Assembly (NCBI GenBank): GCA_942491575.1
Contig: CALOBT010000031.1
Coordinates: 372,001-436,000 of the forward strand
Length of the DNA: 64,000 nt
Source of the DNA: CAZHNW01 sp942491575
GTDB taxonomy: Bacteria > Spirochaetota > UBA4802 > UBA5550
Reading direction: 5' to 3'
Shown here one piece after another: positions 26,699-35,267 of the stretch (the first letter of the stretch is position 1; every line of letters starts with the position of its first letter). Made by a program: the position numbers and the translations under genes. The notes under the pieces are model-generated. The model saw only the letters and a program-made list of their open reading frames with translations, had not been told where the DNA came from and made no database searches.

Positions 26699-27617
26699 AA
26701 AAGTAAAAGCAGTCAGCGGCCTTCAGGAGAAACTGCAGGGAGGGCAATTCGTAATTACCGGCGAACTGGGTCCTCCCCGGGGAACCGATGTTGACCGGGT
26801 CCGTGAAAAGGCGGAATACCTGAGGGGCGCCGTTGATGCTGTGAACCTTACCGATAACCAGACCGCCATTGTCCGCATGTCCAGTATCGCTACAGGAAAA
26901 ATTCTTCTCGATTCGGGAATTGAGCCCATTATCCAGATGACTGCCCGTGACCGGAACCGTATAGCCATTCAGAGTGATATCCTCGGGGCATCCGCCCTCG
27001 GCATCAGAAATCTCCTCTGTATCAGCGGAGATCATCAGTCCTTCGGCAACCAGGGCTGCTGCCGCGGTGTCTATGATATTGATTCGATGCAGATGATAGG
27101 TGCTGCCCGTAAAATGCGTGACGAGGGAAAACTCCTTCACAGCGATGATGAACTTCTTGGCAGGGTGCCTCTGTTTATCGGTGCTGCGGCGAATCCCTTT
27201 GCGGATCCACTTCCCTTCAGGCCCCTCCGTCTTCGGAAAAAAATTGACGCCGGCGCCGATTTCATTCAGACACAGTGTATCTACGATATTGATCTCTTCA
27301 GGGAATACATGAAGCGTGTTGTTGATTTGGGGCTTCATGAAAGGGCCTTTATTCTTGCTGGCCTGATGCCCCTGAAGTCAGCACCCATGGCGCGGTACAT
27401 GTCAGAGAAGGTACCGGGGGTCAGGGTCCCGGGGGCACTGGTTGACCGTATGGCCAGAGTTGAAAAAAGACATGCCGCCGATGAAGGTATCGAAATATTG
27501 AAAGAACTGGCGGAGCAGGTGAAGGAAGTTGAAGGCGTTGCGGGCATTCACCTCATGGCGGTGGAGTGGGAGCACCGCGTGCCTGAGATAATAACCAGGG
27601 CGGGACTGCGGAGGTAG
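26691..27617 (+). CDS. metF: Methylenetetrahydrofolate reductase MetF (MetV-associated form)
   Basis: This 308-residue flavoprotein (TIM barrel) interconverts methylene- and methyl-tetrahydrofolate. Visible signatures are TGELGPPRGTD near the N-terminus, a conserved NLTDNQTA segment, LLCISGDHQ and DFIQTQCIYD. It is closer to the MetV-dependent anaerobe type than to the 287-residue MetF encoded at 49403-50266. ATG 26691 is preferred over GTG 26685. Electrons would come through MetV from the FeS and cytochrome subunits encoded upstream, making this the enzymatic end of the operon. The stop is followed after 55 bases by a dispersed repeat. The operon's G+C is visibly higher than that of the following region. 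Confidence 0.9.
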   Translation: MNKKVKAVSGLQEKLQGGQFVITGELGPPRGTDVDRVREKAEYLRGAVDAVNLTDNQTAIVRMSSIATGKILLDSGIEPIIQMTARDRNRIAIQSDILGASALGIRNLLCISGDHQSFGNQGCCRGVYDIDSMQMIGAARKMRDEGKLLHSDDELLGRVPLFIGAAANPFADPLPFRPLRLRKKIDAGADFIQTQCIYDIDLFREYMKRVVDLGLHERAFILAGLMPLKSAPMARYMSEKVPGVRVPGALVDRMARVEKRHAADEGIEILKELAEQVKEVEGVAGIHLMAVEWEHRVPEIITRAGLRR

Positions 27618-27672
27618 TCCTGGGACAAAATTTAAAAAAGCCTTGCACAGCCTGAAGGCCGCTCCTTGCCAT

Positions 27673-27788
27673 CCATGGCATCCCGGCACTTGGGCCTCCG
27701 TGCCCGGCGTTTCTGTCAATTGTTTATCATTCCGTTGTCCGGGAGTTGGTGCCAATGAGATTTATTATGTAGTTTGAATGCTTTTAGA
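27673..27788. repeat. Dispersed 116-bp repeat, copy 1
   Basis: The copy runs from CCATGGCATCCCGGCAC to GCTTTTAGA and appears identical, base for base, to copy 3 (42471-42586). It is similar to copy 2 (34966-35083). It contains a small imperfect hairpin (CCGGCAC/GTGCCCGG, 27683-27689 with 27700-27707). It sits directly after metF and before the frameshifted TatC-like gene. Its identity is unknown; the end of a mobile element or a non-coding repeat are both possible. Confidence 0.85.
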
Positions 27789-27843
27789 TGCCTCAATTTC
27801 GATGATACTAAAATACAGTATAGTGAGTAAACATAATATAAAG

Positions 27844-28879
27844 ATGTTTTCAGAAGATTTTACAAATATAATAAATCATTTAAAAGAGAATAAGAGGGGG
27901 ACATCTCTTCCTTTTATTTTATATCTAGTTGTTTTTATCCTTGGATTCCTGTTTTCATATTCAATTGCTGATAATATAATATCTCTTATAAAACTGAAAG
28001 ATATGGAGCTTGTCTTTAGTTCCATTGATGGAAGCTTTTGGTTGAGCATTAAGGTATCTCTAATTTTTTTTTTACTAATAACGTTACCTTTTTTAATGTA
28101 TGGTCTACTCTTTTATTCGAATTTACAGCAAAAACTGGGTGATATACATTGCCAGGTATACAGTGGGTACTGCACTTGCCGTATATGTTGCCGCAGCAAT
28201 GGCTTATATACTTTTACCGCATATTTATACACAGCTCAGTGCCTCAATACCAGGAGAACAGTTGGCATCTTTTGGAGCCCATGAGTATTTCAATGGTTTT
28301 TTTACTGTTGTGCTAATTTGCTCTTTTGTTGCAGGATTCCCGGTGTTTTACTATTCTTTTTTTAAAATAGGATTGATAGATAAAACCCTTTCACCATTAA
28401 AAATTCGTACAGGTATTGTTTCGGTATTTTGTATTTCTGCAATTATTACTCCACCAGATGTTGTTTCAACCTTTTTGCTGGCACTGCCGCTTTCATTACT
28501 ATTCATGTTAATAATAATTGCTTTCACTTTCTTGAAAAAAGAAGAAAACCTTCAGGAGTCGCCTTTGCCCCGGTATCCTCTTATTATTCTCTGGTTTGGC
28601 TTTCTTGCAATACTGCTGGTTATTTTTATCCAACCAGTGCAATTATTACCGATATTGTTTTCATTATTAAATGCAGAGTACATTGTTCTTCTTCTGGTTG
28701 CTTTTCAATACAATACCAGGAGTGGAATACTTTCTTTTCTTGTGCCCTTTTACATGTCTTACTTCATATTGAAAAATATTAAGCAGCTTTTTAATAATTC
28801 CATCTTCTATAAAATTTTCGCATTTTTATTGATACTGTTGACACTGACTATATTGGTTTTCAAATTTTTTAAATTTTAA
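27844..28879 (+). pseudogene. TatC-like translocase gene, frameshifted
   Basis: The N-terminal part (frame of ATG 27844) has a degenerate HLKENKR motif (family HLxELR) and two membrane segments. At about 28095-28105 similarity switches to the +1 frame (the 28100-28879 frame), continuing with helices and the TatC hallmark AIITPPDVVS followed by LALPLSLL. A single-base change after a T-rich stretch (TTTTTTAATG) would explain the break. After the normal TatC end an extra hydrophobic region of about 100 residues adds several predicted helices. No tatA gene is nearby. It is either a recent pseudogene, a sequencing/assembly error, or two separately translated pieces. Confidence 0.6.
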
Positions 28880-28945
28880 GAAGATTATGAATAATGAGAA
28901 CTGCTTCAGCCGGATATCCGGTTTGAAAATCACAGATTGGGATAT

Positions 28946-29299
28946 CTAAAACAGCGCCTTCAGCTCATGGTTATCCATTTCGCTGATCCACTTCTCGCCA
29001 ATACTAACACTGAGGTCAGAGAGTTCCTGCTTGGATTGAATCATCCTGTATATCTTTTCCTCAAAGATGTTCTGGGCAATAAAGCGATATACAAAAACGT
29101 TTTTCGTCGGACCAATCCTGAAGGCCTGGTTTTCTACTGCCGGGTTTAACCACAGGTCATAGTGAATAACATTACCTACAGCCGTGAGGTTAAGCTCTAC
29201 ACCGGCCGCCTTAAGCGATAAAATGAAAATTAAATGGCAATAAAAGCAAAAATTCGAAATTTCATCTTTTCGATGCATTTCAATACCTGTATAAAACAT
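28946..29299 (-). pseudogene. SNF2-family helicase C-terminal remnant
   Basis: A 117-codon frame matches the end of the SNF2/RapA helicase core: SLKAAGVELNLTAV (motif V), HYDLWLNPAVENQAFRIG (motif VI region), VFVYRFIAQNIFEEKI and ISEMDNHELKALF at the end. The canonical ATDRAHRIGQ is shortened to AFRIGP, losing several residues including the start of motif VI. The rest of the helicase is absent. This is therefore a decayed fragment rather than a functional gene. Intact SNF2 proteins of this type are DNA translocases of about 1000 residues. Confidence 0.75.
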
Positions 29300-29619
29300 A
29301 CCAATTTCAAATTACATTTTTTCCGTTCCTCTGAAGGGAATAGAATAATTTATATTATTATTAACAGGGGGAGTTGATCAAGGAATTATATTTAATATTT
29401 GAACAGGCTTCAAAAAACATTAAGGAAATTACCGCACCAAAAAACATTCAAATTAAATTTAAATTTTGTTAGCGCCAGCTTCCGGACAATGGAATGATAA
29501 ATAGTTGATCGAAACCTCAGGGTAGGCAAAGTTTTAAAATTATAATAAATTCTGTCTTCATATAATTGCACAAACATGTTATAATGATAGGAACTAATTC
29601 AGTGAGGGTAATCCATGTA
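29300..29619. other. Intergenic stretch without recognised content
   Basis: The 320 bases between the helicase remnant and the kinase gene are AT-rich. I see no convincing gene, terminator or RNA. They presumably include the kinase promoter. Confidence 0.4.
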
Positions 29620-31605
29620 ATGGGAAAAAAAACTTCTGGCAATGCTTCAATTATAAGACGTACCCTTATCAAAATAGCTACCAGAATCAGCCTTGTCATT
29701 TTAATTGGAACTACGGTGAGCTATTTTCATATGGTGAACAACCTTAGGGGACAGGCCCTTGGTCAGCTTGAGAAATATGTAATTGAAAGGGGAGAGCGTG
29801 AGAGATCAATATTCCTCCTGGCAAAGGATAACCATGAGGTGCTTAAAGAAGCGGTATTGGAGTCTTTAAAAAAACTTGGCAATACCGATCCGAGGATGGA
29901 GTTTGACAGACTCTTTGTTAAACACAGTGACGGCATAACGAGAAACCGCCCGGGCCTTTTTGATGGTACAAACCAGGCAGGGATTTACATAGACAGAAAT
30001 CTCAACATTAATGCGGACATCCGGAGGCGCGTGCTAACATTTTACCGGCTTTGCAGCAGGTATGGCAGAGCATGGCACAACCGTTTCCAGGACACCTACA
30101 TAACCACACCGGAGAACATTATGGTGGTATACTGGCCAGAACAGCCTGACTGGTGTCAAAAAGCTACAGCCAGTTTATATATGCCGGATGAAGAATACGT
30201 GTTCGTTGCCGACAGCAAGCATAATCCCTCGCGCAAAACCGTCTGGACAGGTCTCTTTCTTGATGAGGTTTCAGAGCTCTTCATGATTTCTGTTTCAACA
30301 CCGGTGTACATAAAAGATAAGCAAATCGCCACCATAAGCCATGATGTAATATTAAACGAAATCCTAAAACGTGCTATCCAGGACCACCTTGACGGGGCTT
30401 ACAACATCATCTTCAGGTCTGATGGTCGTCTCATAGCGCACCCCCAAAAAATGAAGGAGATACAAACCGGAAAGGGTTACTTCGATATTATGCAATCCGG
30501 TGATGAGCATTTAAAAACCATTTATAAACTGGTGAAAAAAAGATCGCAAGGAAAGACCGTACTGGCAAATCCCGCTCACGATGAATACATAGCAGTGGCG
30601 CACATTAATGAACCAAAGTGGTATTTCCTCACGGTATTTCCCATGTCCATAATAGATGAGCGTGCATTCAGCACCGCACGTCTCGTGCTGCTAATTGGGA
30701 TCATATACCTTCTTATAGAGATTTACATCCTCTACATGGTGCTTCACAACCAGATCGCCATTCCACTAAAAAAATTCACAGAAGCCGCAGACAACGTGGC
30801 CTTCGGAGATAGCGACATCCCCCTGGGTGAGGAAAGGGATGATGAACTGGGACGCCTGGCAGGGAGCTTCTCTCACATGAGAAAGGTAATCCAGGAAAAA
30901 ATAATGGCACTTGAACTTGAAATAACAGAGCGAAAACGGGCAGAGAAATCCCTGAAGATATCCGACAAACGTTTCAGATCACTGGTCGACAACGTGCCTG
31001 GAATAGTATACCGCTGTGCCAACGATACCCACTGGACAATGGAATACCTCAGTGAAGAAATCGAAAAGATTACCGGTTATCCGGTCCGAGATTTCATAAA
31101 CAATGAGATTCGGTCCTATGCCAGTATCATAATTACTGAAGACAGGGAGACTGTTATTAGGACAATAAACGAGAGTGTAAAAAAGAAGGTTCCCTACACT
31201 ATCGAATACCGAATATCATGTTACGACAACACTATAAAATGGGTCCATGAAAAGGGAAAAGGTATCTTCGATGATTCCGATGAAATCCTTTGGCTCGACG
31301 GCGTAATCGTAGATATAACGGAGCGAAAAAATGCAGAAGATGAACTTAAAAGGCATCGCGATCACCTTGAAGATCTCGTCGAAGATCGCACCCGTGAACT
31401 GAAAAGGGCCAAGGAAGACGCAGAGGCTGCCAATCGTGCCAAGAGTGAATTCTTGGCGAATATGAGCCATGAATTACGAACACCGTTAAATGCTATTACC
31501 GGATTTAGCGAATTTTTATCTTCCCTTGTTTCAGACAAAAAAGAGAAAAGCTATCTTGATGCCATAAAAACCCGCAGGGAAAAGTCTCTTGACCCTGATC
31601 AATGA
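29620..31605 (+). CDS. Hybrid histidine kinase, sensor and HisKA part (upstream of frameshift)
   Basis: ATG 29620 is preferred over an earlier in-frame start. The protein has a transmembrane helix (about 22-42) and a large periplasmic Cache-like sensor (about 60-345), including NIIFRSDGRLIAHP. A second transmembrane segment (about 350-375), HAMP (about 376-430), a PAS domain (about 440-570), a coiled coil and the start of HisKA (SHELRTPLNA) follow. The frame then ends prematurely at TGA 31603-31605. Codons beyond about 31575 are out of register; KSLLTLINDILDLSK is encoded in the next frame, so one base appears lost near 31570-31580. The remaining domains are in the following entry. Confidence 0.75.
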   Translation: MGKKTSGNASIIRRTLIKIATRISLVILIGTTVSYFHMVNNLRGQALGQLEKYVIERGERERSIFLLAKDNHEVLKEAVLESLKKLGNTDPRMEFDRLFVKHSDGITRNRPGLFDGTNQAGIYIDRNLNINADIRRRVLTFYRLCSRYGRAWHNRFQDTYITTPENIMVVYWPEQPDWCQKATASLYMPDEEYVFVADSKHNPSRKTVWTGLFLDEVSELFMISVSTPVYIKDKQIATISHDVILNEILKRAIQDHLDGAYNIIFRSDGRLIAHPQKMKEIQTGKGYFDIMQSGDEHLKTIYKLVKKRSQGKTVLANPAHDEYIAVAHINEPKWYFLTVFPMSIIDERAFSTARLVLLIGIIYLLIEIYILYMVLHNQIAIPLKKFTEAADNVAFGDSDIPLGEERDDELGRLAGSFSHMRKVIQEKIMALELEITERKRAEKSLKISDKRFRSLVDNVPGIVYRCANDTHWTMEYLSEEIEKITGYPVRDFINNEIRSYASIIITEDRETVIRTINESVKKKVPYTIEYRISCYDNTIKWVHEKGKGIFDDSDEILWLDGVIVDITERKNAEDELKRHRDHLEDLVEDRTRELKRAKEDAEAANRAKSEFLANMSHELRTPLNAITGFSEFLSSLVSDKKEKSYLDAIKTRREKSLDPDQ

Positions 31606-32905
31606 CATTCTCGATCTCTCAAAGATCGAGGCCAATAAGATGGAAATTCAATACACCCCTGTGAATCTGCAGATGATTTTCAGAGACATAGAGCAGATAT
31701 TCAGTGTTAAGGCCCGTGAGAAAAACCTTGAATTCCTGATTGACCTTGATGAAAGTCTCAACTACCCCCTTATGCTGGACGAGACAAGGCTCAGACAGGT
31801 TTTACTAAATCTCGTTGGCAATGCCATGAAATTCACAAAAAAAGGATACATCCGCCTCTCTGCAAAAAAAGAACATGAGGAAAAACATGAGAATAAAATT
31901 AATATCATTATTACAGTAGAAGATACAGGTATCGGGATAGATGACGAAGACCAGAAAATTATCTTCGAGGCTTTCAGACAGCAGGACAATCACCACAGGA
32001 GTAAGTACGGTGGTACCGGGCTTGGCCTTAGCATCAGCAAGCGGCTTACTGAAATGATGAACGGCGAGATATCAGTAATAAGTGCATACGGCAAGGGGAG
32101 TACTTTCCAGGTTGCACTGCGCGGTGTGGAACTCTCAGAATCAAAATCAGCAATTTCAAAGGAAGAGTTCTTTGACATTAACAATACCTTCTTTGAAGAA
32201 GCCAAGGTTCTCATAGTAGATGACGTAGAATCTAACCGCCTGTTATTAAATGAAGTTCTTAGAAAAGTTAATATTAATGTGCTTACGGCTGAAAACGGCC
32301 AGGAGGCCTTGATAATTGCCGGCGAGTATCAGCCAGATGTTATTCTCATGGACATACGAATGCCGGTAATGGACGGCATAGAGGCAACGAGACGCCTGAA
32401 AGAAAACAAGAAAACAAAGGATATACCGGTTTTCGCTGTCACCGCTTTTTCCACAACCATTGAGCGCGATGAATTGCTAAAGAAAGGTTTTGAAGTATAC
32501 ATATCAAAGCCCATCAAGATAAACTGGCTTTTCACAGAGTTATCTAAATATCTGAGGTGTACTACAAGAAAAGAATCCCCCGCTCACAAGGAGCATGCTC
32601 TTGAAGAATTCTCTGTTGAAACTATTGACAGTCCGGCACTTTTAGTATCTTCTTTGGAAAAAGAAATTATGCCTTTATTAAAATCTTTGCAGGGAACCAT
32701 AATCATGAACAATGTAACAGTATTGGGAAAACGGCTGCAAAAAATGGGAGATGAGCATGGAGTTCCCTATCTGGGGGACTTTGGCTCAGAATTTAATGAA
32801 TTATCCAGGGATTTTGATATCTTAAAAATAAGAGTAAAAACGAGAGAGCTGGAAGTGATAATTAAGGATTTGCTTAAAACACTGGAGAACCCAAATGAGC
32901 AATAA
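31589..32905 (+). CDS. Hybrid histidine kinase, catalytic and receiver part (downstream of frameshift)
   Basis: This is the continuation of the preceding kinase in another frame. It holds the second HisKA helix (INDILDLSKIEANKME), then a HATPase_c domain with N box NLVGNAMKFT, DTGIGI and GGTGLGLS. A receiver domain (about 205-325) with phosphoacceptor aspartate in VILMDIRMPVMDG follows, and a C-terminal helical region lacks an obvious HPt histidine. All catalytic motifs are intact, so repairing one base would restore a complete hybrid kinase of about 1095 residues. Whether this fragment is translated on its own from ATG 31589 is unknown. The response-regulator gene overlaps its end by 11 bases. 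Confidence 0.75.
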   Translation: MTLINDILDLSKIEANKMEIQYTPVNLQMIFRDIEQIFSVKAREKNLEFLIDLDESLNYPLMLDETRLRQVLLNLVGNAMKFTKKGYIRLSAKKEHEEKHENKINIIITVEDTGIGIDDEDQKIIFEAFRQQDNHHRSKYGGTGLGLSISKRLTEMMNGEISVISAYGKGSTFQVALRGVELSESKSAISKEEFFDINNTFFEEAKVLIVDDVESNRLLLNEVLRKVNINVLTAENGQEALIIAGEYQPDVILMDIRMPVMDGIEATRRLKENKKTKDIPVFAVTAFSTTIERDELLKKGFEVYISKPIKINWLFTELSKYLRCTTRKESPAHKEHALEEFSVETIDSPALLVSSLEKEIMPLLKSLQGTIIMNNVTVLGKRLQKMGDEHGVPYLGDFGSEFNELSRDFDILKIRVKTRELEVIIKDLLKTLENPNEQ

Positions 32906-33458
32906 GAAAAAAATGACAATTCTAGTAGTTGATGACAATCCCCAGAACCTCCAATTTGTTGCCAACCTCCTCTCCGGAGAAGGCTATGAAATTGCCCTTG
33001 CCCAAAATGGATTACAGGCCCTGGATTACCTGAAGGAAAACAAGCCTGATCTCATTCTCCTGGATGTGATGATGCCCGATATGGACGGTTTTCAGGTCTG
33101 TGCAAAATTAAAGGCAGACATGACCCTCACACAGATTCCAGTAATATTTCTTACTGCACGAACAGAAATAGAAAATATCGTTAAGGGATTTGAAGCAGGG
33201 GGGATAGACTACATAACCAAGCCCTTCAATTCAACTGAACTGCTTGCCAGGGTAAAAACCCATATTGAACTGCGAATATTGCGGGGTATGGTTCCCATAT
33301 GCTCTAAATGCAAAAAAATTCGTGATGATGAGGGGATGTGGAACCAGATAGAAACATATTTCGAGAATTATGCAGACCTTATATTCACTCACAGCATATG
33401 CCCTACCTGCATGAAAGATCTCTTCAAGAATGAGGATTGGTACAGGAAAATCAAATGA
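32895..33458 (+). CDS. Response regulator with C-terminal cysteine-rich module
   Basis: This 187-residue protein has a receiver domain (about 6-122) with the acidic pair DD, phosphoacceptor aspartate in LILLDVMMPDMDG and the conserved lysine in YITKPF. A C-terminal segment contains CSKCKKIRDDEGMWNQIE and later HSICPTCMKDLF. This CxxC...CxxC module is common at the ends of PAS/receiver proteins and may bind zinc. It has no DNA-binding or GGDEF output domain. The start overlaps the kinase gene, making it the probable partner of the frameshifted hybrid kinase. Confidence 0.88.
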   Translation: MSNKKKMTILVVDDNPQNLQFVANLLSGEGYEIALAQNGLQALDYLKENKPDLILLDVMMPDMDGFQVCAKLKADMTLTQIPVIFLTARTEIENIVKGFEAGGIDYITKPFNSTELLARVKTHIELRILRGMVPICSKCKKIRDDEGMWNQIETYFENYADLIFTHSICPTCMKDLFKNEDWYRKIK

Positions 33459-33532
33459 ACCAGTGACCAGCCAAAGAATCTTTTTCCATGGCTGGAAGGC
33501 ATAGAAAAATTTGCCGCATTAAATCAGTTTTT

Positions 33533-33720
33533 CTACTTCCGCAGTCCCGCCAGGATATGGACCCTTTCATGAATGCCCATATCCACCACCCTTTTCATGT
33601 ATTCCTTGAAGAGATCAATATCATAGATACACTGTGTTTAAATAAAATCCGCACCGGCCTTAATTTTTTTCCCGAGTCGCAGGGGCCGTTATAGATTCCC
33701 TTGGCACAGCGTGTCACCGG
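33533..33720 (-). pseudogene. Collapsed metV-metF remnant
   Basis: On the minus strand this segment retains three pieces of a metV-metF pair related to the intact one at 26024-27617. Bases 33533-33551 match the last codons of metF. 33552-33675 match an internal metF part (DFIQTQCIYDIDLFREYMKR region, with many substitutions). About 33676-33720 match metV around CPVTRCAKGI..GPC. The metF/metV junction falls at a shared AGGGGCC heptamer, as expected for deletion between short direct homologies. Stop codons and deletions rule out function. It shows that a second metVF copy existed or arrived here. Confidence 0.7.
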
Positions 33721-33809
33721 AATATGCAGCTAGAGTCGTTTTGAAATAATTCAACCATTTCCTCTCTTCGTTTTTTTGAAAGGCCGCCATGTAAGAAAAT
33801 ATGAGGGAT

Positions 33810-34703
33810 TCATTTATATTTGTTTATTTCCTCTTGAACAAACTTAAGATTTTTATCAAACAGAAGGAAGTCAGTTCCTTCACTATAACTGGATTCACAA
33901 TTTAAGGTGAAAAATTCATCTGACCAGGAAAAATGAATGGGTGTGGAAATCTTTTTGAATATTGAATGCGGAAGATGGTGATAAGCTATTGATACAATCC
34001 CAAACAATTGAATCGCGACGAACTTATTTAAATCGTTGAAAAAATCATGCAAATATCTGGCTTTGCTGTACAACTTAACCGCACTTTCTAATCCTTTGCT
34101 GATGGTATCAGCGTTTGAATCAATAATGCCAATTAGACAGGTGAGTAAAGCTTCATCATATTTGGTGTTCTTTAATTTTAAGGAATGATTGGCTTTTTCT
34201 AAATAGACTGTCTTTGCTTCGATGTCCTCCTTAATAATAGATACAACCAGATTACAGAGAATTTTAGTAAACGGTGCTCCTTTTGTAGAAAAGTCTGGAT
34301 ATTTTAGTAGATACCTTTGTACGATTTTTAGATTGTTACCAGCGTATGCGAAAATTATTGGAAATACATGAGTACAGTCGTAACCTCCGGTGTGTTGGAC
34401 AAGATTAAGCCGTTCCTTTTTTGATAACAGCAAATGGTTGTGTGTATATAAGCTGTTCAATAAAGTAGAATAGTTGCCAGATACAAACGATTCATGGATT
34501 CCCAGGCATAAAATTTCATTTATCGTCTGAGGAGGCATCTTCTGGAAAAACGCAAACGTTGCCTCTTCTTCAGTCCTGGATTTTAATATTACCTCATGCC
34601 ATTTTGTAAATGTGATTTTTAACTCATCCACATTCTTGAATTCACACTTTTGCATGGCATCATTGAAGGATTTTTTTTGTGTTGAAGTCAGTTTTTTTGT
34701 CAT
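33810..34703 (-). CDS. Unrecognised cytoplasmic helical protein
   Basis: This 297-residue protein is without signal peptide or membrane segments and is largely alpha-helical. Regions such as YLEKANHSLKLKNTKYDEALL suggest TPR-like or helical-repeat structure. I cannot assign a family with confidence. The general pattern and nearby Rhs debris bring immunity proteins such as Imm49 to mind, but no diagnostic motif was confirmed. It has its own intergenic regions on both sides; the downstream side carries the metVF remnant and the upstream side repeat copy 2. Confidence 0.6.
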   Translation of the reverse strand: MTKKLTSTQKKSFNDAMQKCEFKNVDELKITFTKWHEVILKSRTEEEATFAFFQKMPPQTINEILCLGIHESFVSGNYSTLLNSLYTHNHLLLSKKERLNLVQHTGGYDCTHVFPIIFAYAGNNLKIVQRYLLKYPDFSTKGAPFTKILCNLVVSIIKEDIEAKTVYLEKANHSLKLKNTKYDEALLTCLIGIIDSNADTISKGLESAVKLYSKARYLHDFFNDLNKFVAIQLFGIVSIAYHHLPHSIFKKISTPIHFSWSDEFFTLNCESSYSEGTDFLLFDKNLKFVQEEINKYK

Positions 34704-35261
34704 AAAATAGGTATCCTTAGGTTATCGAATTTGCATTTTCCCGCACACAAATCGAAGTGTCTCAGCAATGCCCGGTTAGATTTCCAGAACACTCAGCAAT
34801 TTCCTAATTGGACAGGGTTGAATGTCTTCATGTACTGGCCATTTATTTTGAAAATGGGGTAATTTAAAGTAAAAGTATAAACTTTCTCATACGTATTATC
34901 AAGGTTTTCATTGCTACCAAAGCGTATGGAAAAACTCCCTGTGTTGAAGTAGCCAAACTCGTCGGTCATGGCATCTCGGCACTTGGGCCTAAGTGTGCCC
35001 GGCGTTTCTGTCAATTATTTATCATTTCGTTGTCCGGGAGTTGGTGCCAATAAGATTTATTATGTGGTTTGAATGATTATAGACGCCGCAATTGATATCA
35101 AGTTAAAATTAACAGGTATTCGCGTATCGTTCCGCTCTCCCGGGGCATTGTATGATTCTGTAACTCCTGAGCCGTATCGGATAGCATTTTAATGAAAAAA
35201 TTAACTTGCTTTTTTAAGGCGGCAATATAGTGTTAATGTTAAATGTTTTGGGAGAAGAGGC
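34704..35261. other. Intergenic region containing repeat copy 2
   Basis: Apart from repeat copy 2 (34966-35083), the 558 bases hold only short frames without recognisable similarity. The composition and context suggest debris, but I could not identify the source. Bases 35084-35261 lead into the lipoprotein gene at 35268. Confidence 0.4.
34966..35083. repeat. Dispersed repeat, copy 2 (diverged)
   Basis: It is the same repeat as copies 1 and 3, with roughly ten substitutions and a 2-base length difference (CCTAAGTGTGCCC against CCTCCGTGCCC). The five bases before it (GTCGG) are shared with copy 3, so the true unit may start slightly upstream. Its divergence suggests it is older than the other two. 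Confidence 0.8.
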
Positions 35262-35267
35262 GTGGAT

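Noticed and set aside
26658..27338. A 226-codon minus-strand frame opposite metF
   Set aside because: It is the antisense of metF. Part of it looked related to 33533-33720, but that similarity is explained by the metF remnant on the minus strand there.
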